Source: JABMMZ01 sp964438995
Lineage (GTDB): Bacteria > Bacteroidota > Bacteroidia > NS11-12g > UBA955
Assembly (NCBI GenBank): GCA_964438995.1
Contig: CAYTMQ010000004.1
Coordinates: forward strand, 224,016 to 288,015
Direction: 5' to 3'
Length of the DNA: 64,000 bases
Within the stretch, counting starts at the first letter, position 1; every line of letters begins with the position of its first letter. Of this stretch, positions 43,333-51,228 are shown piece by piece. A program made the position numbers and the translations under genes. The notes beneath the pieces were generated by a model. It was not told the DNA's origin. It was given only the letters and a program-made list of their open reading frames with translations, and ran no database searches.

Positions 43333-43992
43333 ATGAAAAAATTACTCATCATCGCTTGGTCAATCTTCATCATCGGAATACTCTTTCGACTATTTCATTT
43401 TCCCGGTCCATCTCTACTACTGATACTTGGTACACTCTTACTTGTTGTGCACAGTTTGATTTTCTTGGTCAAAAACGCCAAGACTGATTTGCCAAATGCC
43501 TTTCTTCATCTATCTTATGCACTATTGACTGTTTTTCTGTTGTTCAAAATACAATATTGGTCGTGCGGACCGATGATCTTAGGATTTACACTTCTTTTCA
43601 TAATCGTATTACTTGCAATCATTACTTGCTTTATTTTGTTTTTGACAAACAAGACCAAATTTCAATTCCCACAAATACTACTACTAGTTTACTTTGTGTT
43701 TATTTTTGTTTTGTCCTATACCCACTCTTACAGCATCTATTATTTCTTCAACTTGGATAAAACACTTAACCAAGACTCTAGAGACACAGACTATCGGACT
43801 TGGGACAAATACAGTTGGTTCTTGTATATTGCGAATAAGCCTAACGAAGCGTTAGAAGCGAATCTTAAAGCACAAAAGGCATTAGAAGAACATCTTAAAG
43901 TTGAAACAGATGAAAAAGCTCTTCAATACCAAACATTGCTTAAGCAACATAATCAAAAAATATTAGAAAAGAATTGGACATCTTGGCCTTAA
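43333..43992 (+). CDS. Membrane protein of unknown function with GldL-like first helix
   Basis: This 219-residue inner-membrane protein has five predicted helices in the first 140 residues. It starts LLIIAWSIFIIGILFRLFHFPGPSLLLILG-type, where the RLFHFPG element echoes the 'LFKxxHWpGA' motif of the protein at 42400. A second match is LFKIQYWSCGP. The last 75 residues are soluble and helical (NEALEANLKAQKALEEHLKV). It is transcribed divergently from padR and could be a target of it. No function is known. Confidence 0.7.
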   Translation: MKKLLIIAWSIFIIGILFRLFHFPGPSLLLILGTLLLVVHSLIFLVKNAKTDLPNAFLHLSYALLTVFLLFKIQYWSCGPMILGFTLLFIIVLLAIITCFILFLTNKTKFQFPQILLLVYFVFIFVLSYTHSYSIYYFFNLDKTLNQDSRDTDYRTWDKYSWFLYIANKPNEALEANLKAQKALEEHLKVETDEKALQYQTLLKQHNQKILEKNWTSWP

Positions 43993-44139
43993 TACATGAA
44001 GGTTGTAATTTAAATAAGTATCTTTTAAAAAATTGTTCAATAACAGAAATCAGCATTAACAAAATTGTTTCATCTTAAATTAATGCTTAACAATAATGCT
44101 ATTCAATGAACAGGTCTTTATGAAGTATTTGAATAAGTA

Positions 44140-44553
44140 TCACTTCTTAGACTTCATCGCTTTTATGACTTTTAAACTAGGGTCATTAAGAAATTTTTGA
44201 TAGTCTTTACTTTCAACCCCATAAATAGCCATTTTACCATTTTCATCAAAATGAACTCCCCAGCCGTAGCGTTTGGTTAATGGAGATGCGCGAAAACAAG
44301 CTTGACCTTTTGAAAAGAACTTTTCTCTAGCTTCTTTATATTCACTCGGAAGTAAGTCATTCTTGTCGGCAAATACCTGAAATAAAACGTCATCAGAAGT
44401 AAATTGATATGGATTCTTACTTACCATTTCAAATTGAATATTTGCAGCCGTTTTTGATTCTGCTTTCAATGGTGGTAATTCACCAGTTGCATTGTCACAA
44501 TCTTCGGCAATTTCTATAAACGTATTGAAATAATTTGTCGAGTGAATTTTCAT
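44140..44553 (-). CDS. DUF6157 family protein
   Basis: This 137-residue cytosolic protein opens with HSTNYFNTFIEIAEDCDNAT, the typical start of the DUF6157 family. NPYQFTSDDVLFQVFADKND, RASPLTKRYGWGVHFDENGK and AIYGVESKDYQKFL follow. Family members are widespread and uncharacterised. The start overlaps the serine hydrolase stop by 4 bp, which makes it the last gene of a three-gene operon. Confidence 0.85.
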   Translation of the reverse strand: MKIHSTNYFNTFIEIAEDCDNATGELPPLKAESKTAANIQFEMVSKNPYQFTSDDVLFQVFADKNDLLPSEYKEAREKFFSKGQACFRASPLTKRYGWGVHFDENGKMAIYGVESKDYQKFLNDPSLKVIKAMKSKK

Positions 44554-45728
44554 TTTATTGCGTTTAATATCTTTTCAATCGCTTCTTTAGATGAAACATA
44601 TTGGTCAATTTTGCCGTAGTTGCTATTTACTGCATAAACAATGGTTGTAGAGTCATCTGGAAAATACATCATACTAGCAGCATAACCAACAGCATCTCCA
44701 CTATGCATATATGCAATACCCTTATTTGTCTCAATTTTGAAAATACCTAAACCATAAGATATAGGAAAATAGTCAGTATCTTTTTCTTTGGGTGTTTTCC
44801 ACGTTAACATTTCATTTAATGAACTTGAGTTTATGATTTGCTCACTCATTAATGCTCTGAAAAACACATTCAAGTCATATGGATTTGAAATTAATCCTCC
44901 ATCTGCAGTGTAATAATCCCAACCACTAAAATAAGTGCTTTCTACAACTTGTAAATTGCTATACATATCAATATATCCTCTAACTATTCCACTCGGAATA
45001 TGATCTTCTGCTGCAAATTTAGTCATAGTTAAACCAAGAGGCTTAAAGATCTTTTCTTCAAATACTTTATAAAAGGGTTTGCCTTCAATTTTTTCTATCA
45101 GCATACCCAGCATAATATATCCTGTGTTCGAGTATCTCACATCTTCACCAGGTTTAAAGTAAGCTTTTTGGTAATAGGCATACTTTAAAAGATCATTTGG
45201 TTTCCATTCTCTAATAAAATCGTTAAGTGATGCTGTTTGAAATTTTAAATTTTGGATGTAGTTATAAATTCCACTTGAATGTTGAAGAAGTTGACGAATG
45301 GTAGCTTTGTCTGCATTCTCAATATTATCAATGACATCTCCTTGTAAATAATCCGAAATTTTATCATCCAATTTTATTTTGCCTTCTTCTACTAGCTTTA
45401 AAACTGTCGCGGCTGTAAACATTTTTACAGTAGATCCAACTCTTGTGATATTGCAAGAACGCATATTTACATTGTTGTGCAAATCGGCTTTACCACTTGC
45501 CCCTAACCACATACCAGTTTGTGTGCGATAAACAGACATAGTGACACCTACAACACCACTTGATGTCATATTATTGATCAAAGATTGGTATGCTGACTGA
45601 TTGGGGTTGTTACTACTGCTGTCGACAAAACTTAAATTGCAACTATAATTTGAGGGACTTATATCATCGCCTTTATGACAGGCATTAAACACTATTATGG
45701 TTAGAATAAAAATTATATACTTAGTCAT
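44550..45728 (-). CDS. Serine hydrolase lipoprotein (beta-lactamase class C / D-Ala-D-Ala peptidase family)
   Basis: This 392-residue protein has a lipobox (FILTIIVFNAC), so it acts outside the inner membrane. The class C fold is shown by the SxxK motif GSTVKMFTAA (Ser near residue 97), the YxN motif YSNTGYIML, and the late HSG motif MHSGDAVGYAASM. All three catalytic elements are intact. Such enzymes may act as D-amino-acid peptidases, esterases or peptidoglycan carboxypeptidases, and the substrate is not predictable. It is second in the 46326-44140 operon, overlapping the outer-membrane protein gene by 8 bp and DUF6157 by 4 bp. Confidence 0.9.
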   Translation of the reverse strand: MTKYIIFILTIIVFNACHKGDDISPSNYSCNLSFVDSSSNNPNQSAYQSLINNMTSSGVVGVTMSVYRTQTGMWLGASGKADLHNNVNMRSCNITRVGSTVKMFTAATVLKLVEEGKIKLDDKISDYLQGDVIDNIENADKATIRQLLQHSSGIYNYIQNLKFQTASLNDFIREWKPNDLLKYAYYQKAYFKPGEDVRYSNTGYIMLGMLIEKIEGKPFYKVFEEKIFKPLGLTMTKFAAEDHIPSGIVRGYIDMYSNLQVVESTYFSGWDYYTADGGLISNPYDLNVFFRALMSEQIINSSSLNEMLTWKTPKEKDTDYFPISYGLGIFKIETNKGIAYMHSGDAVGYAASMMYFPDDSTTIVYAVNSNYGKIDQYVSSKEAIEKILNAIK

Positions 45729-46326
45729 TTTTGTTGCTGTTTGTTTTTATATTTAATTTGATTCCTAGATGTAGGTTGATATGGGTCATAACAGGTATAA
45801 AGTCTGGCGAGTATGGATACTCTGCCCAAGATTGATATCTCATAAAAATTTTAGGACTATTTAAGTCATCTTTTTTTACATAATAGCCGATATCAAATGA
45901 AATTGATGGACAAAATCTAGCATTACCCTTATCCCCTTTCTTTTCATATTGCCCGTTAACGAATGTAAATTCTTCAGCAGTTGCAAAAGTGTGCATATAT
46001 CCCAGTCCGAATAGTCCAGATATGGCTAATCTAGATTTAAATTTACGTTCATATCCCATTTCAGAATTTAAACCAATACCCTGAGTCAAATAATTATGAT
46101 AAAAATAACTTGTGTTAATGGTTTGAAAAATTCTGACTTTCTTCTTAGATTTTAAATTCCATTCCGTTCCAACTTGAAAGCCTGGGTGAATTGGGAATGT
46201 CATCAGTCTGGTAAATGGAATTGCAGTTGATTGGTTAAACACTGAGATATTTAGTGGAATATTTTTCCCTTGTACATATAGTAATGATGGAAAAATAAAA
46301 AACAGGAGCAATAAGATTTTCTTCAT
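45721..46326 (-). CDS. Exported outer-membrane-type beta protein of unknown function
   Basis: This 201-residue protein has a signal peptide (ILLLLFFIFPSLLYVQG). Strand-like segments alternate afterwards (GFQVGTEWNLKSKKKVRIF, LAISGLFGLGYMHTFA, CPSISFDIGYYVKKDD, HINLHLGIKLNIK), which suggests a small outer-membrane barrel. The frame is open to 46353, but the ATG at 46326 is chosen because it starts the signal peptide. It heads an operon with the serine hydrolase and DUF6157 genes. Confidence 0.75.
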   Translation of the reverse strand: MKKILLLLFFIFPSLLYVQGKNIPLNISVFNQSTAIPFTRLMTFPIHPGFQVGTEWNLKSKKKVRIFQTINTSYFYHNYLTQGIGLNSEMGYERKFKSRLAISGLFGLGYMHTFATAEEFTFVNGQYEKKGDKGNARFCPSISFDIGYYVKKDDLNSPKIFMRYQSWAEYPYSPDFIPVMTHINLHLGIKLNIKTNSNKND

Positions 46327-46434
46327 TTGTATTTGATACTTTTTCAGGTACAAAATTGATTTTTATGATTTTAGAATTCAAGTGAAAAAGACACAATCAT
46401 CCTAAAGCGGACAAAAATGGGCTTAAACTTTCCA

Positions 46435-47265
46435 TTACTGCGTCCACCATTGCCTGAATTTGGACACATTTGGCTTCGAAATGTACACGTCTTCGGTAGG
46501 TAAGACAAAATTAACTTTCAATTTTCTAGTTTTAGTTAATTCTACAGAATGTATGGCATTAAAAGAAGAGAGGTATTGGCGATTAATGCGGTAAAATTGA
46601 GAATGCTTTAACTTTTCTTCCCATTCTTCCAAGGTACCAGATAATCGAAATTTTTCTCCTTCGAAAGTTAGCAACCAAATTAATTTGTTCGAACTCATTA
46701 TCAATGCGCACTTCTCAATGGGCAAATTTTCTTCAATAAACCCTCTGTTGATGGTAATAAATTTGACACTTTTCAACATTTCAACTGGTTCTTTCTCAAT
46801 TGCAGTTGTGGTTTCAATCTGCGTTTTATTGTATGAATCAATTGCAAATGAGGTAATATTGATGAGCACTAAAAAGATAAATGTAAGTGGCAACTCAAGA
46901 TTTAAGATAGAACTGTCACTAAAATCAATATCGATGGCTTTCAAGTATACCACTTCAACAGTTATGGCAAAAACAAGCGGCAACATTACACCATAAACAA
47001 ACTGCTTGATTAATCGAACTTTAAAGGCGCTGTACCAAGAATATCTGACATCAAGTTTTGCTTTTAATTTCATTAAATATAAAGCAACAAGAAAAGTTAG
47101 AGCAAAAGAAACTACTATATCAGAGTAAAATGAAGGTATCCTTAATAGTTCTTGAAAACTATTGTTGTTAGCAAAAAAAACGAAAGACAGCGCTATCAAT
47201 AGATAGGCCATACCCCATAACAATCTATCGATTTTTAAATAAGATATATTCTTAGTAGGTTTCAT
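46435..47265 (-). CDS. Membrane-anchored LytTR family transcriptional regulator
   Basis: This 276-residue protein has four predicted transmembrane helices in its first 150 residues (LLWGMAYLLIALSFVFFA, VVSFALTFLVALYLM, LPLVFAITVEVVYLK, LPLTFIFLVLINITSFA). A cytosolic LytTR DNA-binding domain occupies about 175-276 (HSQFYRINRQYLSSFNAI, DVYISKPNVSKFRQWW). Membrane LytTR proteins sense a membrane signal without a histidine kinase and bind direct or inverted repeats. A 14-bp inverted repeat lies 9 bp upstream of its ATG, which suggests autoregulation. The target could be the adjacent operon at 46326. Confidence 0.88.
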   Translation of the reverse strand: MKPTKNISYLKIDRLLWGMAYLLIALSFVFFANNNSFQELLRIPSFYSDIVVSFALTFLVALYLMKLKAKLDVRYSWYSAFKVRLIKQFVYGVMLPLVFAITVEVVYLKAIDIDFSDSSILNLELPLTFIFLVLINITSFAIDSYNKTQIETTTAIEKEPVEMLKSVKFITINRGFIEENLPIEKCALIMSSNKLIWLLTFEGEKFRLSGTLEEWEEKLKHSQFYRINRQYLSSFNAIHSVELTKTRKLKVNFVLPTEDVYISKPNVSKFRQWWTQ

Positions 47266-47273
47266 ATTTTACT

Positions 47274-47399
47274 TGTCTTAACCCCCTGATTCTTGGAAAG
47301 TATGATCAAAAAGTTTTAGGTTCATATTCATTTCTGGTTTCTGATGGTTTCACAAATTTAATGTTTTAAATTTATATAACGTACGAGGGGGTTAAGACA
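47274..47399. promoter_or_regulatory. Widely spaced 14-bp inverted repeat upstream of the LytTR gene
   Basis: TGTCTTAACCCCCT (47274-47287) and its exact complement AGGGGGTTAAGACA (47386-47399) are 98 bp apart. The first arm lies 9 bp from the LytTR start. No target-site duplication is visible, so an operator pair is more likely than a mini-transposon. The spacer 47400-47572 has nothing else recognisable. Confidence 0.6.
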
Positions 47400-47572
47400 C
47401 AACTAAGTTGCTAAAATTTAGTTGGTTGAATTTTAGGTAGTATCTTAGTTAAAGTAAACCTAACTTTTTATTGCAAACCAATAGACAAAATAGCAACAAA
47501 TGTTATTCGTTTTTTAACATCTACACACTTTGAGCAAATCAGCTAAAGTCTATTTGAGGGAAAGAAATTATA

Positions 47573-47926
47573 TTATTGAGGCATATTGCTTTGCACCCAA
47601 CAAGTTATTGTTTTAATGTCTGCATCAGATAATTTAGAACCACCCCTTGGCATTTTAGAATAACCAGATTTATGCTGAATTGCACCTAAAAAAGCTTTAT
47701 TACTACCAGCAGAATTGACCCCACTATAGGTACTTAAATCGAAACCAGCTTTCTTGGAGGAAGAATTATGACAACCAGATGTCGCACAATTGTTATCCAT
47801 AATAGACTTCACATCATTTTGATAAGTATTAATGACACCTGAACAATCTACAACGTCTATTTCTTCTTTTTTACAACTTGAGAGAAATAATAAAGTGAAT
47901 GAAATTAAAAATATCTTTTTTAACAT
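47573..47926 (-). CDS. Lipoprotein with a single cytochrome c-like haem motif (CX4CH)
   Basis: This 117-residue lipoprotein has a lipobox (ISFTLLFLSSC). The mature domain has SIMDNNCATSGCHNSSS with a CX4CH motif, then KAGFDLSTYSGV, and ends KMPRGGSKLSDADIKTITCW with a possible Met ligand. It aligns along its length with the lipoprotein at 8779-9165 (NNCxxS-CH, aG.DL..Y, a.KxPxxxxKLSD), so the two are paralogues. It may be an electron carrier or a haem-free relic. It is in the same orientation as the Crp/Fnr gene upstream, with a 75-bp gap. Confidence 0.75.
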   Translation of the reverse strand: MLKKIFLISFTLLFLSSCKKEEIDVVDCSGVINTYQNDVKSIMDNNCATSGCHNSSSKKAGFDLSTYSGVNSAGSNKAFLGAIQHKSGYSKMPRGGSKLSDADIKTITCWVQSNMPQ

Positions 47927-48001
47927 ATAATTATAAATTTAAGTGCAAAATTCATCTATAAAAAAATAAATAGAAATTAAGGTATCTTAAGAAATTCTAT
48001 A

Positions 48002-48532
48002 TTATTTTCCAGAACGACTTCTTCTAATTTCACTTAAATACTCTGGAGTAATACCAATGAAAGAGGCTATTTGTTTTAACGGAATCCTTTGAACCAACGA
48101 AGGATATGTTTTCACAAATTCATTATACCGTTGGATAGCGTTTGTACTTAAAACGCTTATAAGTCGCCTATTCATAGAAATGATGTTTCTGACGAACTTT
48201 TCATTCATCGCAATAAGATCTTCTTTAGAACTATTTTTTAAATTAAAATCACTGATCAAATGCAATTGTTTAATTTCACTATCCTCAATTGTTTCGATAT
48301 AAATTTGAGTTTTTACTTTGTTTATAATGCTTTCTAAGTCAGACACTACCCAATTTTCGGGAGCAAATTGAAGAATAATTTCTTTTCCATTTTGATCAAT
48401 AATATAACTTTTCAAACACCCTTTAATAACGAAATAAGCACTTTTACAAATTTCGCCTTCTCTTAACAAAAAAGTACCTTTAGGTACAAAAACCGAATCA
48501 TTATCATCAAATAATTTATCAAATGCTGCCAT
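48002..48532 (-). CDS. Crp/Fnr family transcriptional regulator
   Basis: This 176-residue cytosolic regulator is shorter than CRP. The N-terminal cyclic-nucleotide-binding-like beta roll shows PKGTFLLREGEICKSAYFVI and GCLKSYIIDQNGKEIIL. The C-terminal helix-turn-helix is RIPLKQIASFIGITPEYLSE followed by RRSRSGK. There are no conserved Fe-S cysteines as in Fnr and no clear cAMP-pocket signature, so the effector is unknown. It lies in the same orientation as the response regulator and the haem lipoprotein. Confidence 0.88.
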   Translation of the reverse strand: MAAFDKLFDDNDSVFVPKGTFLLREGEICKSAYFVIKGCLKSYIIDQNGKEIILQFAPENWVVSDLESIINKVKTQIYIETIEDSEIKQLHLISDFNLKNSSKEDLIAMNEKFVRNIISMNRRLISVLSTNAIQRYNEFVKTYPSLVQRIPLKQIASFIGITPEYLSEIRRSRSGK

Positions 48533-48610
48533 TTGAATACAATAATACTCAAAATTTATAAATCATCCATTGAACTAGCAAGGTTGGGTACCTATCATGT
48601 TGGGAGTAAT

Positions 48611-49291
48611 TCAAAACCATTTCTCTTTGGTCGCTAGGCTAATTACTTGAGCTTTACTGTTTACATGCAGTTTTCTATAAACGTTTGCAATGTGTTTTCT
48701 AACAGTAAGCGGACTAGAGTCTAAGGTTTCGGCGATGCGTTTGGCATCTAAGCCTTTAATTAAAAGTTCTAAGATTTGTTTTTCCTTTTGGGTTAAGTTC
48801 TTTTCGATAATAGAATCTGACACAACTTCCTTTTTCGCGTTCACAAGCATTTCTAATGCTTTCCTGGCTATAGACGGACTGATACCACTTCCGCCATTTT
48901 CCATAGTCTCAATAATGCAATCGTATATTTTTTGACCACTTTCATGTTTTAACAAATAGCCTACTGCTCCCGCTTTAATAGCATCAAAAATATGGCTATC
49001 ATCGTCGAAAACTGTGTAGGCAATAAATTTCATTTTATACTCATTTAACTTAGAAATCCTTATTGTTTCAGGTCCACTCAACTTATCCATTTTTAAATCC
49101 ATAAACACAACATCAGGTAGTTTATCAATCGGTAAATTTTTAGTCTTACTTACAAACTCCTCTCCGCTGTTGCAAATACAAATGATATGAATATCTTTAA
49201 ATAGTTGAAGTTTATCAATAAAGTCTTTGCGATTAACTGGATTGTCTTCTACTAGCGCTATATTATATTGAATGCTCAAAATGAAAATCAA
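48611..49291 (-). CDS. NarL/FixJ-type response regulator
   Basis: This is a cytosolic two-component regulator. The receiver domain has the acidic pair in NIALVEDNPVNRK, the phospho-acceptor Asp in VVFMDLKMDKLSG, and the conserved Lys in GAVGYLLKHESG. The C-terminal LuxR helix-turn-helix is LTQKEKQILELLIKGLD through SPLTVRKHIANVYRKLHVNS. There is no ATG: the longest frame begins with TTG at 49291, which sits inside a TATTTTTG box, and a second TTG at 49279 would give MSIQYNIALVEDN, so the shorter form is likely. It lies 31 bp downstream of its kinase and is very probably its partner. Confidence 0.88.
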   Translation of the reverse strand: MIFILSIQYNIALVEDNPVNRKDFIDKLQLFKDIHIICICNSGEEFVSKTKNLPIDKLPDVVFMDLKMDKLSGPETIRISKLNEYKMKFIAYTVFDDDSHIFDAIKAGAVGYLLKHESGQKIYDCIIETMENGGSGISPSIARKALEMLVNAKKEVVSDSIIEKNLTQKEKQILELLIKGLDAKRIAETLDSSPLTVRKHIANVYRKLHVNSKAQVISLATKEKWF

Positions 49292-49322
49292 AAATACAAA
49301 CTATTTACATTTAAAAACATAC

Positions 49323-51173
49323 CTAATTTGGGGTAGTTAATTCTATCACACTTCCATTGCTATCTGAATGAATTGAGAGTACTGCACCTAATCTACTAGC
49401 GCGATTTTTTAAATTGTTAAGTCCGTTTCCATACCCAACTAATTGCATATCAAATCCTTTTCCATTATCATTAAATAGTATTTTCAAATGTTCACTATTG
49501 CTCACAATAGAGCAATGTATAGCTGTGCAACCGCTATGCTTCAGGGCGTTATTGGTTATCTCTTGCATCATATTCAATAGGTCTAATGAATCTTGAGGTC
49601 TTAATGTTTTATTCAATTGAATGTCTTCGAAAAATTCGTATTCAATGCCTTCGAAATGATGGACAATTTTTAAGAACCAATTTTTATACTTATCAAATAG
49701 GTCGCTAACACTGATGGTATCAGAGTCTAAAACCCATACGGTTTGGTTCAGTTTTTCAATTAATTCTAAAGCTGTACTTTGTAAATTTGTAATCTTCTCA
49801 GATTTAAAATCGTACTTCAGATTGCCAATTCCATTATAAATAGAAGAGGCATAAGCACCCACACCATCATGTAAATCATTGGAAATTCGTTTCCTTTCAA
49901 TTTCAATTTCTTGGGTCAATTTAAGCTTCAATTTTCTTCTTATTCTTCTTAACCAATAAATCAATAAAGGCACCAATAATACTAGAAATCCAATTAAACC
50001 TAATATATACAATTGTCTCACTTTCAACTTTAAGTTTTGGTTATTGATGACAAGTTGTTTCTTTACAACATCATATTTAGCTTGAGCATTAGCAATTTCA
50101 GTTAAATAATTTTTCTTTTGAATAGAATCGTTTAACTCTATAATTTTTTCTCTTACTTCGCTTAATTCTTTGTATTGTTTAGCAGCTCCGTAATTTTTTT
50201 CTAAGGCTCTATACAAGTATAATTCTTTATCCAAAAAATGAAATTTCTCAATCAATTTTAGTCCCTCTTTTGCGATACTAATACCTTTATCGGTTCTATT
50301 AACCGATGCTAAATATAAGGCGTACTGTGCCATATCGCTTGCCATATATATAGTATCTTTTGTTTTTGCCCTGTAAATTAAAGCTTCATCCAAATCTTTT
50401 TCCGCTAAATCATATTGTTTGGTGTTGATATATATATCCGAACGGATCATTAGTCCATTTGCTATAGCATACCATTTGTTTAAACTTCTAGCATTCATCA
50501 AACCTAAATTCACTAATTCAAGGGCTTTAGACGAATTACCAATATTATTATAGCAACTTGCCGCATTTAAATATAAATTAGTTATTTTCCTTTGTCTTTC
50601 TTTTGTCTGAATTAATCCTATAGCTTGATTAAACCATTTAATAGCATCATTGTATTTATTCGACTCCATAAACAACCACCCAATACTTAAATACGAATCC
50701 ATTATCAATCCAGTATCATTGGTCTTTTCAGCTATTTGAATGCCCTTGTATTCAGATGCAAGAGCTGCATTAAAATCGCCTTTGTGAAATTGTAACCCTC
50801 CTTTTTCTAGAAGTATTTTACAATGTACCCATTCGTTACCTTTGTTATGTTCGCAGTAAGCTAGAATTGAATCTACCAACTTTTCCTCAGCTTCGTATTG
50901 GTTGATATCGTCTAAATAATATACTTTAAAATACCTAAATTTAAGGTTTTTTTGAGGGTAACTTTTACTGATTAAAATCCCCCAATTGATGTACTTAATA
51001 AAACTATCGCTTTCATAACTGGTATAGCCTTTACAAAGCTCATGAAGCGTTTCAATTCTTTCAATTGCGCTTTGATTGGAATACAGTTTTTTAAGCAATT
51101 CAGGATTTTGAGCAAATCCTGAATCAATCCAAACTAAGCTAATAAAAGTAAAAAGAATTGCTTTAAAATTCAT
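49323..51173 (-). CDS. TPR-containing histidine kinase (HisKA_3/NarX-like)
   Basis: This 616-residue sensor kinase has a signal peptide (LFTFISLVWIDSGFAQ). A periplasmic TPR-repeat region (about 60-350) has pairs such as SIGWLFMESNKYNDAIKWFN and YLNAASCYNNIGNSSKALEL. A coiled-coil, one transmembrane helix (LYILGLIGFLVLLVPLLIYW, about 395-415) and a HisKA_3 domain follow, with the phospho-His in KRISNDLHDGVGAYAS. An ATPase domain ends it, with FNDNGKGFDMQ and GNGLNNLKNRASRLG. The layout matches the Bacteroidota TPR kinases. It pairs with the NarL regulator at 48611. Confidence 0.92.
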   Translation of the reverse strand: MNFKAILFTFISLVWIDSGFAQNPELLKKLYSNQSAIERIETLHELCKGYTSYESDSFIKYINWGILISKSYPQKNLKFRYFKVYYLDDINQYEAEEKLVDSILAYCEHNKGNEWVHCKILLEKGGLQFHKGDFNAALASEYKGIQIAEKTNDTGLIMDSYLSIGWLFMESNKYNDAIKWFNQAIGLIQTKERQRKITNLYLNAASCYNNIGNSSKALELVNLGLMNARSLNKWYAIANGLMIRSDIYINTKQYDLAEKDLDEALIYRAKTKDTIYMASDMAQYALYLASVNRTDKGISIAKEGLKLIEKFHFLDKELYLYRALEKNYGAAKQYKELSEVREKIIELNDSIQKKNYLTEIANAQAKYDVVKKQLVINNQNLKLKVRQLYILGLIGFLVLLVPLLIYWLRRIRRKLKLKLTQEIEIERKRISNDLHDGVGAYASSIYNGIGNLKYDFKSEKITNLQSTALELIEKLNQTVWVLDSDTISVSDLFDKYKNWFLKIVHHFEGIEYEFFEDIQLNKTLRPQDSLDLLNMMQEITNNALKHSGCTAIHCSIVSNSEHLKILFNDNGKGFDMQLVGYGNGLNNLKNRASRLGAVLSIHSDSNGSVIELTTPN

Positions 51174-51192
51174 TATCGGGTAAATTACAAAT

Positions 51193-51200
51193 CAAATGTA
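51193..51200 (-). promoter_or_regulatory. -7 promoter box for the histidine kinase
   Basis: The minus strand reads TACATTTG, a full TAnnTTTG match 19 nt before the ATG at 51173. It suggests the kinase/regulator pair has its own promoter apart from the upstream cargo gene. Confidence 0.55.
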
Positions 51201-51228
51201 ATTTATTTGATATTGGAATACTCATACA

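Noticed and set aside
47274..47399. Mini-transposon (MITE) with 14-bp terminal repeats
   Set aside because: No target-site duplication flanks it and only one copy is seen. An operator pair is preferred, but a genome search could reverse this.
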